Source: Aerophototrophica crusticola
GTDB lineage: Bacteria; Pseudomonadota; Alphaproteobacteria; Azospirillales; Azospirillaceae
NCBI GenBank assembly: GCA_001939945.1
Contig: MOEB01000005.1
Span: 111,993-175,992 of the forward strand
DNA length: 64,000 nt
Direction: 5' to 3'
Below the pieces are notes generated by a model that saw nothing but the letters and a program-made list of their open reading frames with translations, searched no databases and was not told the origin of the DNA. Each line of letters starts with the position of its first letter. Positions within the stretch are counted from its first letter, which is position 1. Below, one piece after another: positions 42,934 through 52,956 of the stretch. The translations under genes and the position numbers were made by a program.

Positions 42934-44987
42934 GGCGCGAACATCCACCCGCATCCCCTGTCCGCCGGGTCGCGCGCCTGCAGCCGGTCCCAGAGCCCCG
43001 CGGCGCGGCGGACCAGGGGGTCCACCTCCTCCGGCCTTAGGAATCCCTCCGCCGCCACCGCCCGCGCCCGGTCTTGCAGCAGCATCAGGTAGCGCCATTT
43101 GGGGCCGTAGCGTTCCTCCAGGGAGGGGCGGCTGTCGCCGGTGGCCTGGCGCTCGGCCGCCGTGCGGGCGAAGGGGATGAAGCTGCCCTGCCAGCGGTCG
43201 GTGGCGCCGGGGGAGCCTGCCGCCTCATTGCGCGTGTTCCAGCCGGTGTGGGTGCCCAGGGGCAGTTGGATTTCCGGCAGGCGCACCCCGCCCCGGTCGA
43301 TGCCGTCCGGGTCGGGGGCGGGCACCAGGGTGGGATAGGGTTTTCCCCAAATCGGCGGCACCGTGTCGGCGATGCCCTGGCTGGTGAAGCGGGGGCCGAA
43401 ATCCAGGCGCGGCGGGACCAGAGGCCCGTCCGGCAGCCGCGCCACGCCCGGCAGGGCCGGGAACAGGGCGGCATAGGTGTCGAACGGCACCAGGGTGCGC
43501 TGGGCGATGGTCGGCACCCGGCTGGGCGGGGGCAGCTTGCCATCCTTCACCCAGCCATCCAGGGCCAGCAGCAGGGCCCGCATGGCGACCTGGTGGTCCA
43601 GGGGGTTGACGCAGTGGGCGAACTTGCCCCGCTCCTTCTGCCGCCCCACGAAGTGCTGCGCGCCGGCCAAGTGGTAGAGCCGCACATTGGGGTGCGCGCC
43701 CAGGTCCGCCTGCCCGTCCGGCGTGGTGTGGACCAGGCTGGCGGCCCGGTTCCAGTACTCGGCCGAGCTGTTGGTGAAGAAAAGCTTGGGCACGAAGCCC
43801 GTGGCCTCCGCCTGGTCCAGCAGGCTGGCCAGGCGCCCCGTCCCCGGGTCCGTGCTGGGCATGGTGGCGAAGGGGTAGTAGTCGGTGGGGTAGACATGGT
43901 CTTCCCACTGGCTGAAATGCCGGGTGGGCTGGGCGAAGCGGTGGTTGAAGCTGCCCTTGCCGCCGCCGGCCACATGGATGACGGCCCCGTCGAACACGGG
44001 CCGGTTGCCTTCGTCGCGGTGCATGCCTTCCAGCAGCATGTGGGACAGGAAGCGGCCGGACTGGCTGATGCCATAGACCAGGACGGCCCGCGGCGCCGGC
44101 GCCCCGCCGAAGCCTTGCGCCCTCGCATGGGACAGCACGTCCCGCACGGCGGCCAACCCCAACCCGGCCACCCGCGGGTCCCGGGCCGTGAAAACCAACT
44201 CATAGATCTTGCCCGGCGCGAACCCGCCCTCCAGCTTCACCGAGGTGGGCCGGGTCCCCTTCTCCGGGGTGGCGAAATCCCACTGTCCCCGGTCGATGAC
44301 CTTCCGCTCCCCCTGCGGCCGGTCCCGCACGGTCAGCACGGCGTCCGGGTCGTCGGGAATGGCGGGCAGGTAGCCCAGGGCGCGCAGGCCGGCCCAGTCC
44401 TGCACCTCCGCGTTCGTGTCCGGCACGAACTCATAGGCCACCTTGCCGGTGATGGCTTTCCCGCCCTCCGTCGCGATGGGCAGGTCCAGGGTCAGCGGCC
44501 GACCGGCCTTGGGGTCCGTGGGTTGGGCGATGTCCCAGCTCCAGCCCGACCACAGCAGGGTGAAGCCCTGTTCCAGCAGGAAGCCGTTGCCCGCGTCGGC
44601 GGCCGTGCGCGGGTCCGGCGTGGCGGGGGCGCCGTTCAACTGCCCCAATATGCCGATGCCGCCGCGGTTGGAGACCTCATACAGCAGGGTCCCGTTGCCC
44701 CGGGCGGGGCTGGCGGGCCGCAGCATCACGAAGTCGCCGGCGAACCGCACCAGCCCCCGCGCGTCCCGCGGCGCCAGGGCCAGGTCCACGATGCCCTGGT
44801 TGGCGGGCAGGGCGGGGTCCACGGCATAATGCACCCGGCCGCGCACCAGCTCATAGGCGCCGACCTTGCCGAACGCCTTGCCCTCCGCGAAGGGCACCCG
44901 TTCCACCACCTCCACCCGCTCCACCCTGGCCCAGGCGGGGCTTGAGGCGAGGACCAGCGTCAGGCACAGCAGCAAGCGGACCAGCAT
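42930..44987 (-). CDS. Exported alpha/beta hydrolase-domain protein (PF20091-like)
   Basis: A 685-residue protein with a signal peptide (MLVRLLLCLTLVLASSPAWA), so periplasmic or secreted. The body shows the blocks of the large alpha/beta hydrolase-domain proteins: VEVVERVPFAEGKAFGKVGA at the start, ARGNGTLLYEVSNRGG, the nucleophile elbow VYGISQSGRFLSH, and FDGAVIHVAGGGKGSFNHRF. The substrate is unknown. The ATG at 44987 has CGGAG 5 bases upstream, with a GTG just before it. The stop codon is contributed by the adjoining repeat. Confidence 0.86.
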   Translation of the reverse strand: MLVRLLLCLTLVLASSPAWARVERVEVVERVPFAEGKAFGKVGAYELVRGRVHYAVDPALPANQGIVDLALAPRDARGLVRFAGDFVMLRPASPARGNGTLLYEVSNRGGIGILGQLNGAPATPDPRTAADAGNGFLLEQGFTLLWSGWSWDIAQPTDPKAGRPLTLDLPIATEGGKAITGKVAYEFVPDTNAEVQDWAGLRALGYLPAIPDDPDAVLTVRDRPQGERKVIDRGQWDFATPEKGTRPTSVKLEGGFAPGKIYELVFTARDPRVAGLGLAAVRDVLSHARAQGFGGAPAPRAVLVYGISQSGRFLSHMLLEGMHRDEGNRPVFDGAVIHVAGGGKGSFNHRFAQPTRHFSQWEDHVYPTDYYPFATMPSTDPGTGRLASLLDQAEATGFVPKLFFTNSSAEYWNRAASLVHTTPDGQADLGAHPNVRLYHLAGAQHFVGRQKERGKFAHCVNPLDHQVAMRALLLALDGWVKDGKLPPPSRVPTIAQRTLVPFDTYAALFPALPGVARLPDGPLVPPRLDFGPRFTSQGIADTVPPIWGKPYPTLVPAPDPDGIDRGGVRLPEIQLPLGTHTGWNTRNEAAGSPGATDRWQGSFIPFARTAAERQATGDSRPSLEERYGPKWRYLMLLQDRARAVAAEGFLRPEEVDPLVRRAAGLWDRLQARDPADRGCGWMFAP

Positions 44988-45058
44988 CACAACTCCGGGG
45001 AAGCGTCGGGCGCGGCGGTTGGTTAAGATAGGGCGATCCGCGGTCGAAGGGGAACGGA

Positions 45059-45778
45059 ATGGACAGGAACAGCGGCATCGTCGTGCTGACCGGGGCCGGC
45101 ATCAGCCGGGAAAGCGGGCTGCACACCTTCCGCGACGCCGACGGCATCTGGGCCAAGGTGCGGCTGGAGGATGTGGCGACGCCGGAGGCCTTCGCCCGCG
45201 ACCCCGACCGGGTCCAGGCCTTCTATGACGCCCGCCGCCGCGGTTTGATGGACCCCGCCATCCAGCCCAACGCCGCCCACCGGGCCCTTGCGGCGTTCGA
45301 GTCGCGCTGGCCCGGCCCCTTCCTGCTGGTCACCCAGAACATCGACGATCTGCACGACCGCGCCGGCAGCAAGTCCCTGGTCCACATGCATGGCGAACTG
45401 CTGAAGGCCCGCTGCCTGCACTGCCGCTGGGTGGGGGTGCACCGGGGTGACTTGGCTAGCCACCCGCCCTGCCCCAACTGCGGCATCCCCACCACCCTGC
45501 GCCCCCACGTGGTCTGGTTCGGGGAGATGCCGCTGGAGATGGAGCGTATCACCCATGCCCTCTCCACCTGCGGCCTGTTCATCTCCATCGGCACCAGCGG
45601 CAACGTCTACCCCGCCGCCAACTTCGTGGCGGAGGCGCGGACCGCCGGGGCCCTGACCGTGGAGCTGAACCTGGAGGAGTCCGCCGGCGCCGCCCACTTC
45701 CATGACGGGGAATACGGCCCGGCCACCACGGTGGTGCCGGACTACCTGGATCGCCTGCTGGCGAAGGCGGGGGTGTGA
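45059..45778 (+). CDS. cobB: Class III sirtuin, NAD-dependent protein deacylase
   Basis: A 239-residue sirtuin. NAD-binding residues lie in GAGISRESG, TQNIDDLHDRAGS and GTSGNVYPA. The catalytic His111 is in MHGEL, and zinc is bound by Cys119, Cys122, Cys138 and Cys141. Tyr56 and Arg59 (YDAR) match the Y-x-x-R pair that gives class III enzymes (CobB, SIRT5) their preference for succinyl and malonyl lysines, so desuccinylase activity is likely. ATG at 45059. A phosphatase gene follows directly, so protein-modification erasers are paired. Confidence 0.93.
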   Translation: MDRNSGIVVLTGAGISRESGLHTFRDADGIWAKVRLEDVATPEAFARDPDRVQAFYDARRRGLMDPAIQPNAAHRALAAFESRWPGPFLLVTQNIDDLHDRAGSKSLVHMHGELLKARCLHCRWVGVHRGDLASHPPCPNCGIPTTLRPHVVWFGEMPLEMERITHALSTCGLFISIGTSGNVYPAANFVAEARTAGALTVELNLEESAGAAHFHDGEYGPATTVVPDYLDRLLAKAGV

Positions 45779-45780
45779 GC

Positions 45781-46269
45781 ATGGCCCACGACTTCTCGGT
45801 CCTGTTCGTCTGTACCGGCAACATCTGCCGTTCCCCCACCGCCGAAGGCGTCTTCCGCGCCAAGGTCAAGGCGGCGGGGCTGGACGGGCGCGTGCGCACC
45901 GACAGCGCCGGCACCCACGGCTACCATGTGGGGGACCCGCCGGACAGCCGTTCCGTCCAGGCGGCAAAGTCCCGGGGCGTGGACATCAGCGGCCTTCGGG
46001 CCCGCAAGGTGGGGCCGGAGGATTTCCGCGACTTCGACCTGATCCTGGCCATGGACCGGGGCCACCTGACCCACCTGTCCCGCATCGGCCCGGCGGGGGT
46101 GAAGGCCCGCATCCACCTGTTCACCGATTTCGCCACCCCGCCCCATAGGGGTCGCGAGGTCCCCGACCCCTATTACGGCGGCACCAACCACTTCGAGGAG
46201 GTGCTGGACCTGGTGGAGGCCGGGGCGGAGGGGTTGCTGGCAGAGGTCAGGACGCGGCTGGGGGCGTGA
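45781..46269 (+). CDS. Low-molecular-weight protein tyrosine phosphatase
   Basis: A 162-residue phosphatase. The P-loop is FVCTGNICRSPTAE (CX5R, Cys11, Arg17), and the general acid Asp lies in VPDPYYGG. ARKVGPEDFRDFDLILAMD is the family's middle block. These enzymes remove phosphate from tyrosine in kinases of exopolysaccharide and other pathways, or act on small arsenate substrates. I take the ATG at 45781, 3 bases after the cobB stop; the GTG at 45775 overlaps that stop. No tyrosine kinase lies nearby. Confidence 0.92.
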   Translation: MAHDFSVLFVCTGNICRSPTAEGVFRAKVKAAGLDGRVRTDSAGTHGYHVGDPPDSRSVQAAKSRGVDISGLRARKVGPEDFRDFDLILAMDRGHLTHLSRIGPAGVKARIHLFTDFATPPHRGREVPDPYYGGTNHFEEVLDLVEAGAEGLLAEVRTRLGA

Positions 46270-46284
46270 GCCCGGCCGCCCCCC

Positions 46285-46959
46285 TCACCATTTCCGCCGC
46301 ACCTTCACCACCGGGTACAGCCGCGCCACCCGCGTCTCTGGCAGCAGGTCCATGTTCAGGGCCTGCCGCCCGTCCCCGTCCGGCGGGGCGTACCAGGACA
46401 GGCGGAAGCCGTTGCCCTCCCGCCCGTCGAACCGGCGCAGGCCCGCCGCCCCGTCGCCCCGCTCCAGGTAGCAGACGTCCCCCTCCAGCAGCTCCACCGC
46501 CCGGCTGGCATAGCAGATGAAGCCGGCGCGGATGCCCTCCGGCCGCAGGGCGTCGTCACAGGCCAGCACGGCCTTCGTCTCCTCCGGCCGCAGGCCAGAG
46601 GCGTGGGGCAGGCGCACCCCCAGCGCGGTGGGGCGGTACCAGCCCGCCTCCCCCGTGGCGGACAGGCCGAAGACGGTCAGGCCCTGCTCCACCTCCGCGC
46701 CCGCCCGGTCCAGGTGCATCGCCCCCTCCCCGAAGGCCAGCCAGTCCAGGCTGACGGCATGGGGCTGGGCCAGGCGCGCCATCACCTCGAACGGGGGCGC
46801 GCTGCGGCTCTGCACATAGCGGGCGAGCTGGTCGGTGGAGACCTGGGCCGCCGCCGCCGCGGCCCGGCGGGTGGGGTAGAGGTCCAGCACCCGCGACAGC
46901 CGGGTGGCGAAGCCCTCCAGCGCCTCCGCGGCGCTGTCCAGGATGGCGTTCACGCTCAT
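46285..46959 (-). CDS. Phage-repressor-like HTH regulator with S24-type C-terminal domain
   Basis: A 224-residue regulator. Residues 5-65 hold a helix-turn-helix (RAAAAAAQVSTDQLARYVQS), and residues 110-220 resemble a LexA/S24-like dimerisation fold (EGIRAGFICYASRAVELLEG, DVCYLERGDG). I do not see a clear autocleavage site or Ser/Lys pair, so it is probably not self-cleaving. ATG at 46959. The 277-base gap to mutS contains CGGAAA-a-TTTCCG at 47126, a possible operator. Its target genes are unknown; it is divergent from mutS. Confidence 0.78.
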   Translation of the reverse strand: MSVNAILDSAAEALEGFATRLSRVLDLYPTRRAAAAAAQVSTDQLARYVQSRSAPPFEVMARLAQPHAVSLDWLAFGEGAMHLDRAGAEVEQGLTVFGLSATGEAGWYRPTALGVRLPHASGLRPEETKAVLACDDALRPEGIRAGFICYASRAVELLEGDVCYLERGDGAAGLRRFDGREGNGFRLSWYAPPDGDGRQALNMDLLPETRVARLYPVVKVRRKW

Positions 46960-47236
46960 GCCCGGCCCCCGGGGGCGGGCGTGCGGACGGGATGGACGGG
47001 GGAAGGCAGCATCGGCATCGGTCCCGCGGTCGGTCCTTGGATCCTCATGCCCCCGGCATATCTGAGGGCATGGGGTTGAATTATGCCGCCCCTTCGACAC
47101 TGCAATGGTTAGCCAGCCGATCCATCGGAAAATTTCCGCATACCCCATCGGGCCTTTCGTCCCCGCCCCCCGGGGTTTGAGCCGCAGCATCCGGGGTGCT
47201 AGGGTGCGCCGCCCCTCCGCAGGACCCGCAGAACCC

Positions 47237-49963
47237 GTGCCCGACACCGCCGAGACCCTCCCCCGCCCGCAGGACGCCCTCCAGAACGCCAGTCCCATGA
47301 TGGCGCAGTACCTGGAGATCAAGCGCCAGCACCAGGACCACCTGCTGTTCTACCGCATGGGGGATTTCTACGAGCTGTTCTTCGAGGATGCGGTCCAGGC
47401 CGCGGCGGCCCTGGACATCACCCTGACCCGCCGCGGCCAGCATGCGGGGGAGGACATCCCCATGGCCGGGGTGCCCGTCCACAGCCATGAGCAGTACCTG
47501 CTGCGCCTGATCCGCGCCGGCTTCCGCGTGGCGATCTGTGAGCAGACCGAAGACCCCGCCGAGGCCAAGAAGCGCGGCAGCAAGTCCGTGGTGCGGCGGG
47601 AGGTGATCCGCGTCGTCACCCCCGGCACCATCACCGAGGATGGCCTGCTGGACGCCCGCTCCAACAACTACCTGGCTGCCCTGGCGGAGGCGGCGGGGGA
47701 GACGGGCCTCGCCTGGCTCGACCTTTCCACCGGTGAGCTGACCGTGCAGCCCATCGAGCGGGCCGGCCTGCCCGCCGCCGTGGCCCGCCTCGCCCCGGGC
47801 GAGCTGCTGATCCCCGAACGCCTGGCCCAGGTGCCGGAGCTGTTCGAGCTATGGGGGGAGTGGAAGAAGCGGCTGACCGTGCAGCCCAACGCCCGCTTCG
47901 ACAGCGAGAACGGCAGGAAGCGCCTGCTCGCCCTCTACGGCGTCGGCACGCTGGACGCCTTCGGGACCTTCACCCGGGCGGAGGTGGCCGCGGCGGGTGC
48001 CCTGGTGGACTATGTGGAGCTGACCCAGAAGGGCCGGCTGCCCCGCCTGGACCCGCCCCGCCGCGTGGCCGCCGGCCAGGTGATGGAGATCGACCCCGCC
48101 ACCCGCCGCAACCTGGAACTGACCCGCACCATGGCGGGGGAGCGGAAGGGCACCCTGCTGGCCGCCGTGGACCGCACGGTGACCGGGGCCGGCGCCCGCC
48201 TGCTGGCCGCCCAGCTCTCCGCCCCCCTGACCGACCCCCGCCGCATCGACAAGCGGCTGGACATGTTGGCCTTCTTCGTGGGTGAGGAAGCCCTGCGCCT
48301 GGACGTGCGGGAAGAGCTTAAGCGCACCCCGGACGTGGAGCGGGCCCTGTCCCGCCTGACCCTGGGCCGCGGCAGCCCGCGGGACCTGTGTTGCGTGCGC
48401 GACGCGCTGGAGCGGGCGGCATCCCTGCGCCTGAAGCTCACCCCCCAGGGGCACCTGTCCCCCCTGCCGGACGGGCTGAACGGCGTGGCCCGGGACCTGA
48501 CCGGCGGCAGCGGCCACAGCCATGAGGATTTGGTCCAGCTGCTGTCCCGGGCGCTTGGCCCCGACCTGCCGCTGCTGGCGCGGGACGGGGGCTTCATCGC
48601 CGCCGGCTTCGACCCCGTGCTGGATGAGCTGCGGGCGCTGCGCGACGACAGCCGCCGCCACATCGCCAACCTGCAGGCCAAGTACGCGGAGCTGACCGGC
48701 ATTTCCGGCCTGAAGGTCAAGCACAACAACGTGCTGGGCTATTTCCTGGAGGTCACCGCCACCCACGCCGACAAGCTGTTGGGGGAGAAGTACCGGTCGG
48801 TCTTCATCCATCGCCAGACCATGGCCGGGGCCGTGCGCTTCACCACGGTGGAGCTGTCGGACCTGGAGCGCCGGGTGGCGGAGGCGGGCGACAAGGCCCT
48901 GGCCCTGGAGCTGGAGCATTTCGAGAAGCTGGTGCAGGGCACTTGCGCCGTGGCGGAACCCATCGCCACGTCGGCCCGGGCCCTGGCCGCCCTGGACGTG
49001 GTCTCATCCCTCGCCGACCTGGCGGTGGACCGGGGCTGGTGCCGGCCCGTGGTGGAGGACAGCCTTGCCTTCGACCTGCGCGGCGGCCGCCACCCGGTGG
49101 TGGAACAGGCGCTGGAGGAGGCGGGCGGCGGCCCCTTCGTGGCGAACGACTGCGACCTGTCGGCGGAGCAGCGGCTTTGGCTGCTGACCGGCCCCAACAT
49201 GGCGGGCAAGTCCACCTTCCTGCGCCAGAACGCGCTGATCGCCGTGCTGGCCCAGATGGGCAGCTTCGTGCCGGCCAAGTCCGCCCGCCTGGGCGTGGTG
49301 GACAAGCTGTTCAGCCGCGTGGGAGCGGCCGACGACCTCGCCCGTGGCCGCTCCACCTTCATGGTGGAGATGGTGGAGACGGCCAGCATCCTGAACCAGG
49401 CCACCCCCCGCAGCCTGGTGATCCTGGATGAGATCGGCCGCGGCACCGCCACCTTCGACGGCCTGTCCATCGCCTGGGCCTGCGTGGAGCATTTGCATGA
49501 GACCGCCAGGTGCCGCGGCCTGTTCGCCACGCACTACCATGAGCTGACCCTGCTGGCGTCCAAGCTGCCCCACCTGTCCTGCCACACCATGCGGATCAAG
49601 GAATGGCAGGGCGACGTGGTCTTCCTGCATGAGGTCGCGGCCGGCACCGCCGACCGTTCCTATGGCATCCATGTGGCCCGCCTCGCCGGCCTGCCTGCCC
49701 CCGTGGTCGCCCGGGCCGAGCAGGTGCTGGAGCTGCTGGAGAAGGGGGAGCAGGGCAGCGCCGTGGCGAGGCTGGCCGAGGACCTGCCCCTGTTCAGCGC
49801 CGCCATCCGCCGCACCCCGGAGCCCAAGGCCGCCCCCGCCCCGGCCGCCGGCCCGTCGCCGGTGGAAGAGGCCCTGAAGGGCATCAACCCGGACGAGCTG
49901 ACGCCCAAGCAGGCACTGGAGGAGCTGTACCGGCTGCGGGGGATGCTTGGGGGCCGGGCCTGA
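47237..49963 (+). CDS. mutS: DNA mismatch repair protein MutS
   Basis: A 908-residue mismatch-recognition ATPase. The mismatch-binding N-terminal domain begins [15 protein letters not shown] and contains the Phe-x-Glu wedge in [12 protein letters not shown]. The ATPase domain has Walker [14 protein letters not shown], the DEIGRGT Walker B and the ATHYHELT signature. The C-terminal dimerisation segment is present. It detects mismatches after replication. The start is the GTG at 47237, which fits the family N-terminus; the in-frame ATG at 47105 would add 44 unlikely residues. Regulation by the adjacent repressor-like gene is possible. Confidence 0.96.
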   Translation: MPDTAETLPRPQDALQNASPMMAQYLEIKRQHQDHLLFYRMGDFYELFFEDAVQAAAALDITLTRRGQHAGEDIPMAGVPVHSHEQYLLRLIRAGFRVAICEQTEDPAEAKKRGSKSVVRREVIRVVTPGTITEDGLLDARSNNYLAALAEAAGETGLAWLDLSTGELTVQPIERAGLPAAVARLAPGELLIPERLAQVPELFELWGEWKKRLTVQPNARFDSENGRKRLLALYGVGTLDAFGTFTRAEVAAAGALVDYVELTQKGRLPRLDPPRRVAAGQVMEIDPATRRNLELTRTMAGERKGTLLAAVDRTVTGAGARLLAAQLSAPLTDPRRIDKRLDMLAFFVGEEALRLDVREELKRTPDVERALSRLTLGRGSPRDLCCVRDALERAASLRLKLTPQGHLSPLPDGLNGVARDLTGGSGHSHEDLVQLLSRALGPDLPLLARDGGFIAAGFDPVLDELRALRDDSRRHIANLQAKYAELTGISGLKVKHNNVLGYFLEVTATHADKLLGEKYRSVFIHRQTMAGAVRFTTVELSDLERRVAEAGDKALALELEHFEKLVQGTCAVAEPIATSARALAALDVVSSLADLAVDRGWCRPVVEDSLAFDLRGGRHPVVEQALEEAGGGPFVANDCDLSAEQRLWLLTGPNMAGKSTFLRQNALIAVLAQMGSFVPAKSARLGVVDKLFSRVGAADDLARGRSTFMVEMVETASILNQATPRSLVILDEIGRGTATFDGLSIAWACVEHLHETARCRGLFATHYHELTLLASKLPHLSCHTMRIKEWQGDVVFLHEVAAGTADRSYGIHVARLAGLPAPVVARAEQVLELLEKGEQGSAVARLAEDLPLFSAAIRRTPEPKAAPAPAAGPSPVEEALKGINPDELTPKQALEELYRLRGMLGGRA

Positions 49964-50007
49964 CGATGGTATGCTGGCATCGCACCCGCCCTTGAGGGGA
50001 GCCGGAC

Positions 50008-50556
50008 ATGGGCACGGCCCGGAAGCTTGTCGCAATCAGCGTCGACGACTTCATCGCTTGGGAAGACCAGCAGCCGGAAAGGCATGAGCTGGTCGGGGGC
50101 GAAGTCTATGCGATGGTGGGGGGCGTGGTCCGCCATGGCAGGGTGGCGCGCAACCTGATGCTGGCCTTGGGGCCACAGCTGAAACGGCCCTGCGAACCTT
50201 TTGCCAGCGATATGAAGGTCCGGGCAGAGGAAGCCGGGTCCGTCTACTATCCTGATTTGGTCATCACTTGCCGGGAGCAGCACCCGCGTTCCACGGTTAT
50301 CCATGACCCAAAGGTCGTCGTGGAAGTCTTGTCCCCCAGCACGGCCCGTTCCGACCGGCAACGGAAGCGCCCGGACTACGCCACCATCCCCTCCATGCGC
50401 GTCATCATCCTGGTGGACCCGGAGGAGCGGGTGGTGGAGCTGGACCGCCGCGACCCCGACGGCGGCTGGTCGCGGGAGACCTTCACCGGCGAGGGCACCC
50501 TCGACCTGCCCGAGGTGGGGGCGAGCCTGACCCTGGACGAGATCTTCGCGGAGTAG
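50008..50556 (+). CDS. Uma2-family (DUF820) putative restriction-like nuclease
   Basis: A 182-residue protein with the Uma2 pattern: DFIAWEDQQPERHELVGGEV at the N-terminus, YYPDLVIT (catalytic Asp) and VVVEVLSPST (PD-(D/E)xK core), then IILVDPEERVVELDRR. These proteins have a restriction-endonuclease fold, but their biological role is unresolved and they often multiply in genomes. ATG at 50008 with AGGGGAG upstream, 44 bases after mutS; co-transcription is possible but no functional link is known. Confidence 0.88.
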   Translation: MGTARKLVAISVDDFIAWEDQQPERHELVGGEVYAMVGGVVRHGRVARNLMLALGPQLKRPCEPFASDMKVRAEEAGSVYYPDLVITCREQHPRSTVIHDPKVVVEVLSPSTARSDRQRKRPDYATIPSMRVIILVDPEERVVELDRRDPDGGWSRETFTGEGTLDLPEVGASLTLDEIFAE

Positions 50557-50574
50557 CCCTTGCAGGGCCCCTGA

Positions 50575-50743
50575 TGTCAGCCCGGGCTTGACCCGGGCCC
50601 CTCGGGAAAGCCGAAGGGCCGATGGCGCGGCAGCGGGCTGCGGATTATCCTGAACGACGGGAGTCAGGGCTTTCGGTGACCTGCATGACCGGTCCCCGAG
50701 GGCCCCGGATCGGCGCGCCTGCGGCGCTTGTCCGGGGTGACAT
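50575..50743. repeat. Inverted CCCGGGCTTGACCCGGG-type intergenic element
   Basis: The left arm holds GTCAGCCCGGGCTTGACCC and GGGCCCCTCGG; the right arm holds CCGAGGGCCCCGG and CGCTTGTCCGGGGTGACA. The outer words GTCA...TGAC and the CCCTCGG/CCGAGGG words pair, suggesting one split palindrome of about 170 bases. Confidence 0.55.
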
Positions 50744-50776
50744 CCCGTGCCCTGCACCCGCACGAAAGGCGCGCCC

Positions 50777-52264
50777 ATGGCCAACCGCCCCACCCCCCTC
50801 GACCCCGACGGCACCCGCCTGCCCATCAAGATCGACACGGCCACGAACGGGGAGTTCGCGCCCATCGCCCTGCCGCCTTCCATCCAGGCGGCGGTGCGGG
50901 AGGCGCATGGGGCGGCCACGGCGAACGCCCGGCGGCTGGGCGTGCAGCGGCGGGCCTTCCTGACCAGTGCCTGCGGGGCGGCCACCACCCTGCTGGCCCT
51001 GAACCAGGCCCACGCGGCCTCAGGGTCCACCGGCGGGCGGTTCGACCTGCCAGAGGTCGCCGCCCTGGACACCCAGGTGGCGCAAGCCGCGCTGGCGAAG
51101 CGGGAGTTCATCTTCGACGTGCAGGGCCACCACGTGAACCCCACCGGCGCCTGGGTCGGCAAGCTGCGGCCCGACCAGCGGCCCCTGAAATCCCTGCCCA
51201 ACGCCGCCTGCGACCCGCCGGGGGCGGAGGGGGAGGTGCTGGGCTATTTGCGCTGCTTCAACGCCGACAACTTCGTGAAGGACGTGTTCCTGGACAGCGA
51301 CACGGACATGATGGTCCTGTCCTTCGTCCCCGCCGCCTACGACCGCCAGCCCCTGACGCTGGAGGAGGCGGTGGCCACCAAGGCGCTGGTCAAGGCCCTG
51401 GACGGCACGGACCGGCTGCTGCTGCACTGCCCGGTGAACCCCAACGTGCCCGACGGCCTCGCCCCCATGGAGGCGGCGGCCAGCGCGCACCGCATCGCCG
51501 CCTGGAAGACCTATACCCAGTACGGCCCCCAAGGCCCCGCCAGCGGCTTCTGGCTGGATGACGAGGCCCACGGCATCCCGTTCGTGGAGAAGGCGCGGAG
51601 CTTGGGCGTGCCCATGATCGCCGTGCACAAGGGCATTCCCTTCGCCAAGGAAGGTTACCAGTACAGCACCTGCGCCGACGTGGGCCGGGTGGCCCGGCGC
51701 TACCCGGACGTGACCTTCCTGATCTACCACGCCGGCTATGACCCGGACGTGACGGAGGGGCCGTACAATCCCGACAACACTGGCGGTATCGACGTGCTGG
51801 TCCGCAGCCTGGCGGACAACGGCATCAAGCCGGGCGGCAACGTCTATGCGGAGCTGGGCAGCACCTGGCGTTTCCTGATGCTGCGCGACCCCACCCAGGC
51901 CGCCCATGCCATCGGCAAGCTGCTGCTGGCGGTGGGGGAGGACCGGCTGCTCTGGGGCACGGACAGCGTCTGGTACGGCAGCCCCCAGGACCAGATCCAG
52001 GCTTTCCGCGCCTTCCAGATTTCCGAGGAGCTGCGGGCAAGGCACGGCTACCCCGAGCTGACCCCCGCCCTGAAAGCCAAGGTGTTCGGCCTCAACGCGC
52101 TGAAGGCCTACAAGGTGGACCAGCCCGGGTTTCTGCGGAAGGCGGAGGACGACACGGTCACCCGCCTCCGCCGCGCCTACCAGGAGAGCCCAGACCCCGC
52201 CTTCGAGACCTACGGCCCCAAGACCCGGCGGGAGTTCCTGGCCTTCAAACGGCTGCATGGGTGA
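50777..52264 (+). CDS. Tat-exported amidohydrolase-family protein
   Basis: A 495-residue protein. Unusually, about 50 residues precede the twin-arginine motif (QRRAFLTSACGAATTLLAL, signal end QAHAASG), but the leading block DGTRLPIKIDTATNGEF looks conserved and has no alternative start. The body is a TIM-barrel amidohydrolase (PF04909-like): FDVQGHHVNP, IAAWKTYTQYGP, IAVHKGIPF, FLIYHAGYDPDV and LLWGTDSVWYGSPQDQI, the last supplying a metal-ligand Asp region. It probably acts in the periplasm; the substrate is unknown. ATG at 50777. Confidence 0.85.
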   Translation: MANRPTPLDPDGTRLPIKIDTATNGEFAPIALPPSIQAAVREAHGAATANARRLGVQRRAFLTSACGAATTLLALNQAHAASGSTGGRFDLPEVAALDTQVAQAALAKREFIFDVQGHHVNPTGAWVGKLRPDQRPLKSLPNAACDPPGAEGEVLGYLRCFNADNFVKDVFLDSDTDMMVLSFVPAAYDRQPLTLEEAVATKALVKALDGTDRLLLHCPVNPNVPDGLAPMEAAASAHRIAAWKTYTQYGPQGPASGFWLDDEAHGIPFVEKARSLGVPMIAVHKGIPFAKEGYQYSTCADVGRVARRYPDVTFLIYHAGYDPDVTEGPYNPDNTGGIDVLVRSLADNGIKPGGNVYAELGSTWRFLMLRDPTQAAHAIGKLLLAVGEDRLLWGTDSVWYGSPQDQIQAFRAFQISEELRARHGYPELTPALKAKVFGLNALKAYKVDQPGFLRKAEDDTVTRLRRAYQESPDPAFETYGPKTRREFLAFKRLHG

Positions 52265-52956
52265 ATGAAGCACGTTTGGGGCAAGGTGCGGCAGCCCTGG
52301 CGTCCCCAAAGGGAAAGCGTCCGTCCTGGTCCCACCCGGGTCTTTGAACGCAGAGGACGCAGAGGGCCGCAGAGGACACGGAGTGTCAGCGCGACGGCAC
52401 CGCCATCCCGCATCCAGCCGGGGCAGTGCCCTTCGTGCCAAGGGGCATGTCTGACAGGAACGGCGACAAGCGCCCAACCCGGGGCGACAGGACAACCTCT
52501 GTGTCCTCTGCGGCCCTCTGTGCCCTCTGCGTTCCCAAGCAACCGTCACATCGCCTCTTGGCGGCAGGAACGGCGCCCGCGCGTCGGGGTCGGGCTGGAG
52601 CTACACTTTGCTGACATGCGCGGCGATGGACAAAATTCCTAAGCCGTGCCACCCTCAACCCGCGTCCCCCCACGGGGATGCCGGTTCTTGGGACATGGTG
52701 AACACCCATCCGTGACGATCCGGGCACCATCCGCGTGCATCCGTGTCCGGGTCCTTCCGCCCCGCTTAAGGAGACAAAGGAGACACCATCGCGATCCCGT
52801 CACCTTAGTCTCCTTAAGGCCGAAACCTCAATGATGTGAAGAGCTTGGAAGGTGACACGCGTCACCTTAAGCGTCACCTTTGGTCACCTTAAGGTAAGCT
52901 TTGTCACCCCAGCTCCCGGCCGGCTCCGCCATTCAGCTCCCGGCCGGCTTCGCCAT
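52265..52956. repeat. 700-base gene-free stack of inverted and tandem repeats
   Basis: I see no gene here. In order it has a 37-base inverted pair built on CGCAGAGG (arms 52347-52383 and 52496-52532); CTTAAGGAGAC (52765) against GTCTCCTTAAG (52808); a run of GGTGAC/GTCACC words from about 52850 to 52905, including a GGTGAC-acgc-GTCACC hairpin and the palindrome ACCTTAAGGT; and from 52908 three copies of a 24-base unit that run into the next gene. Confidence 0.7.
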
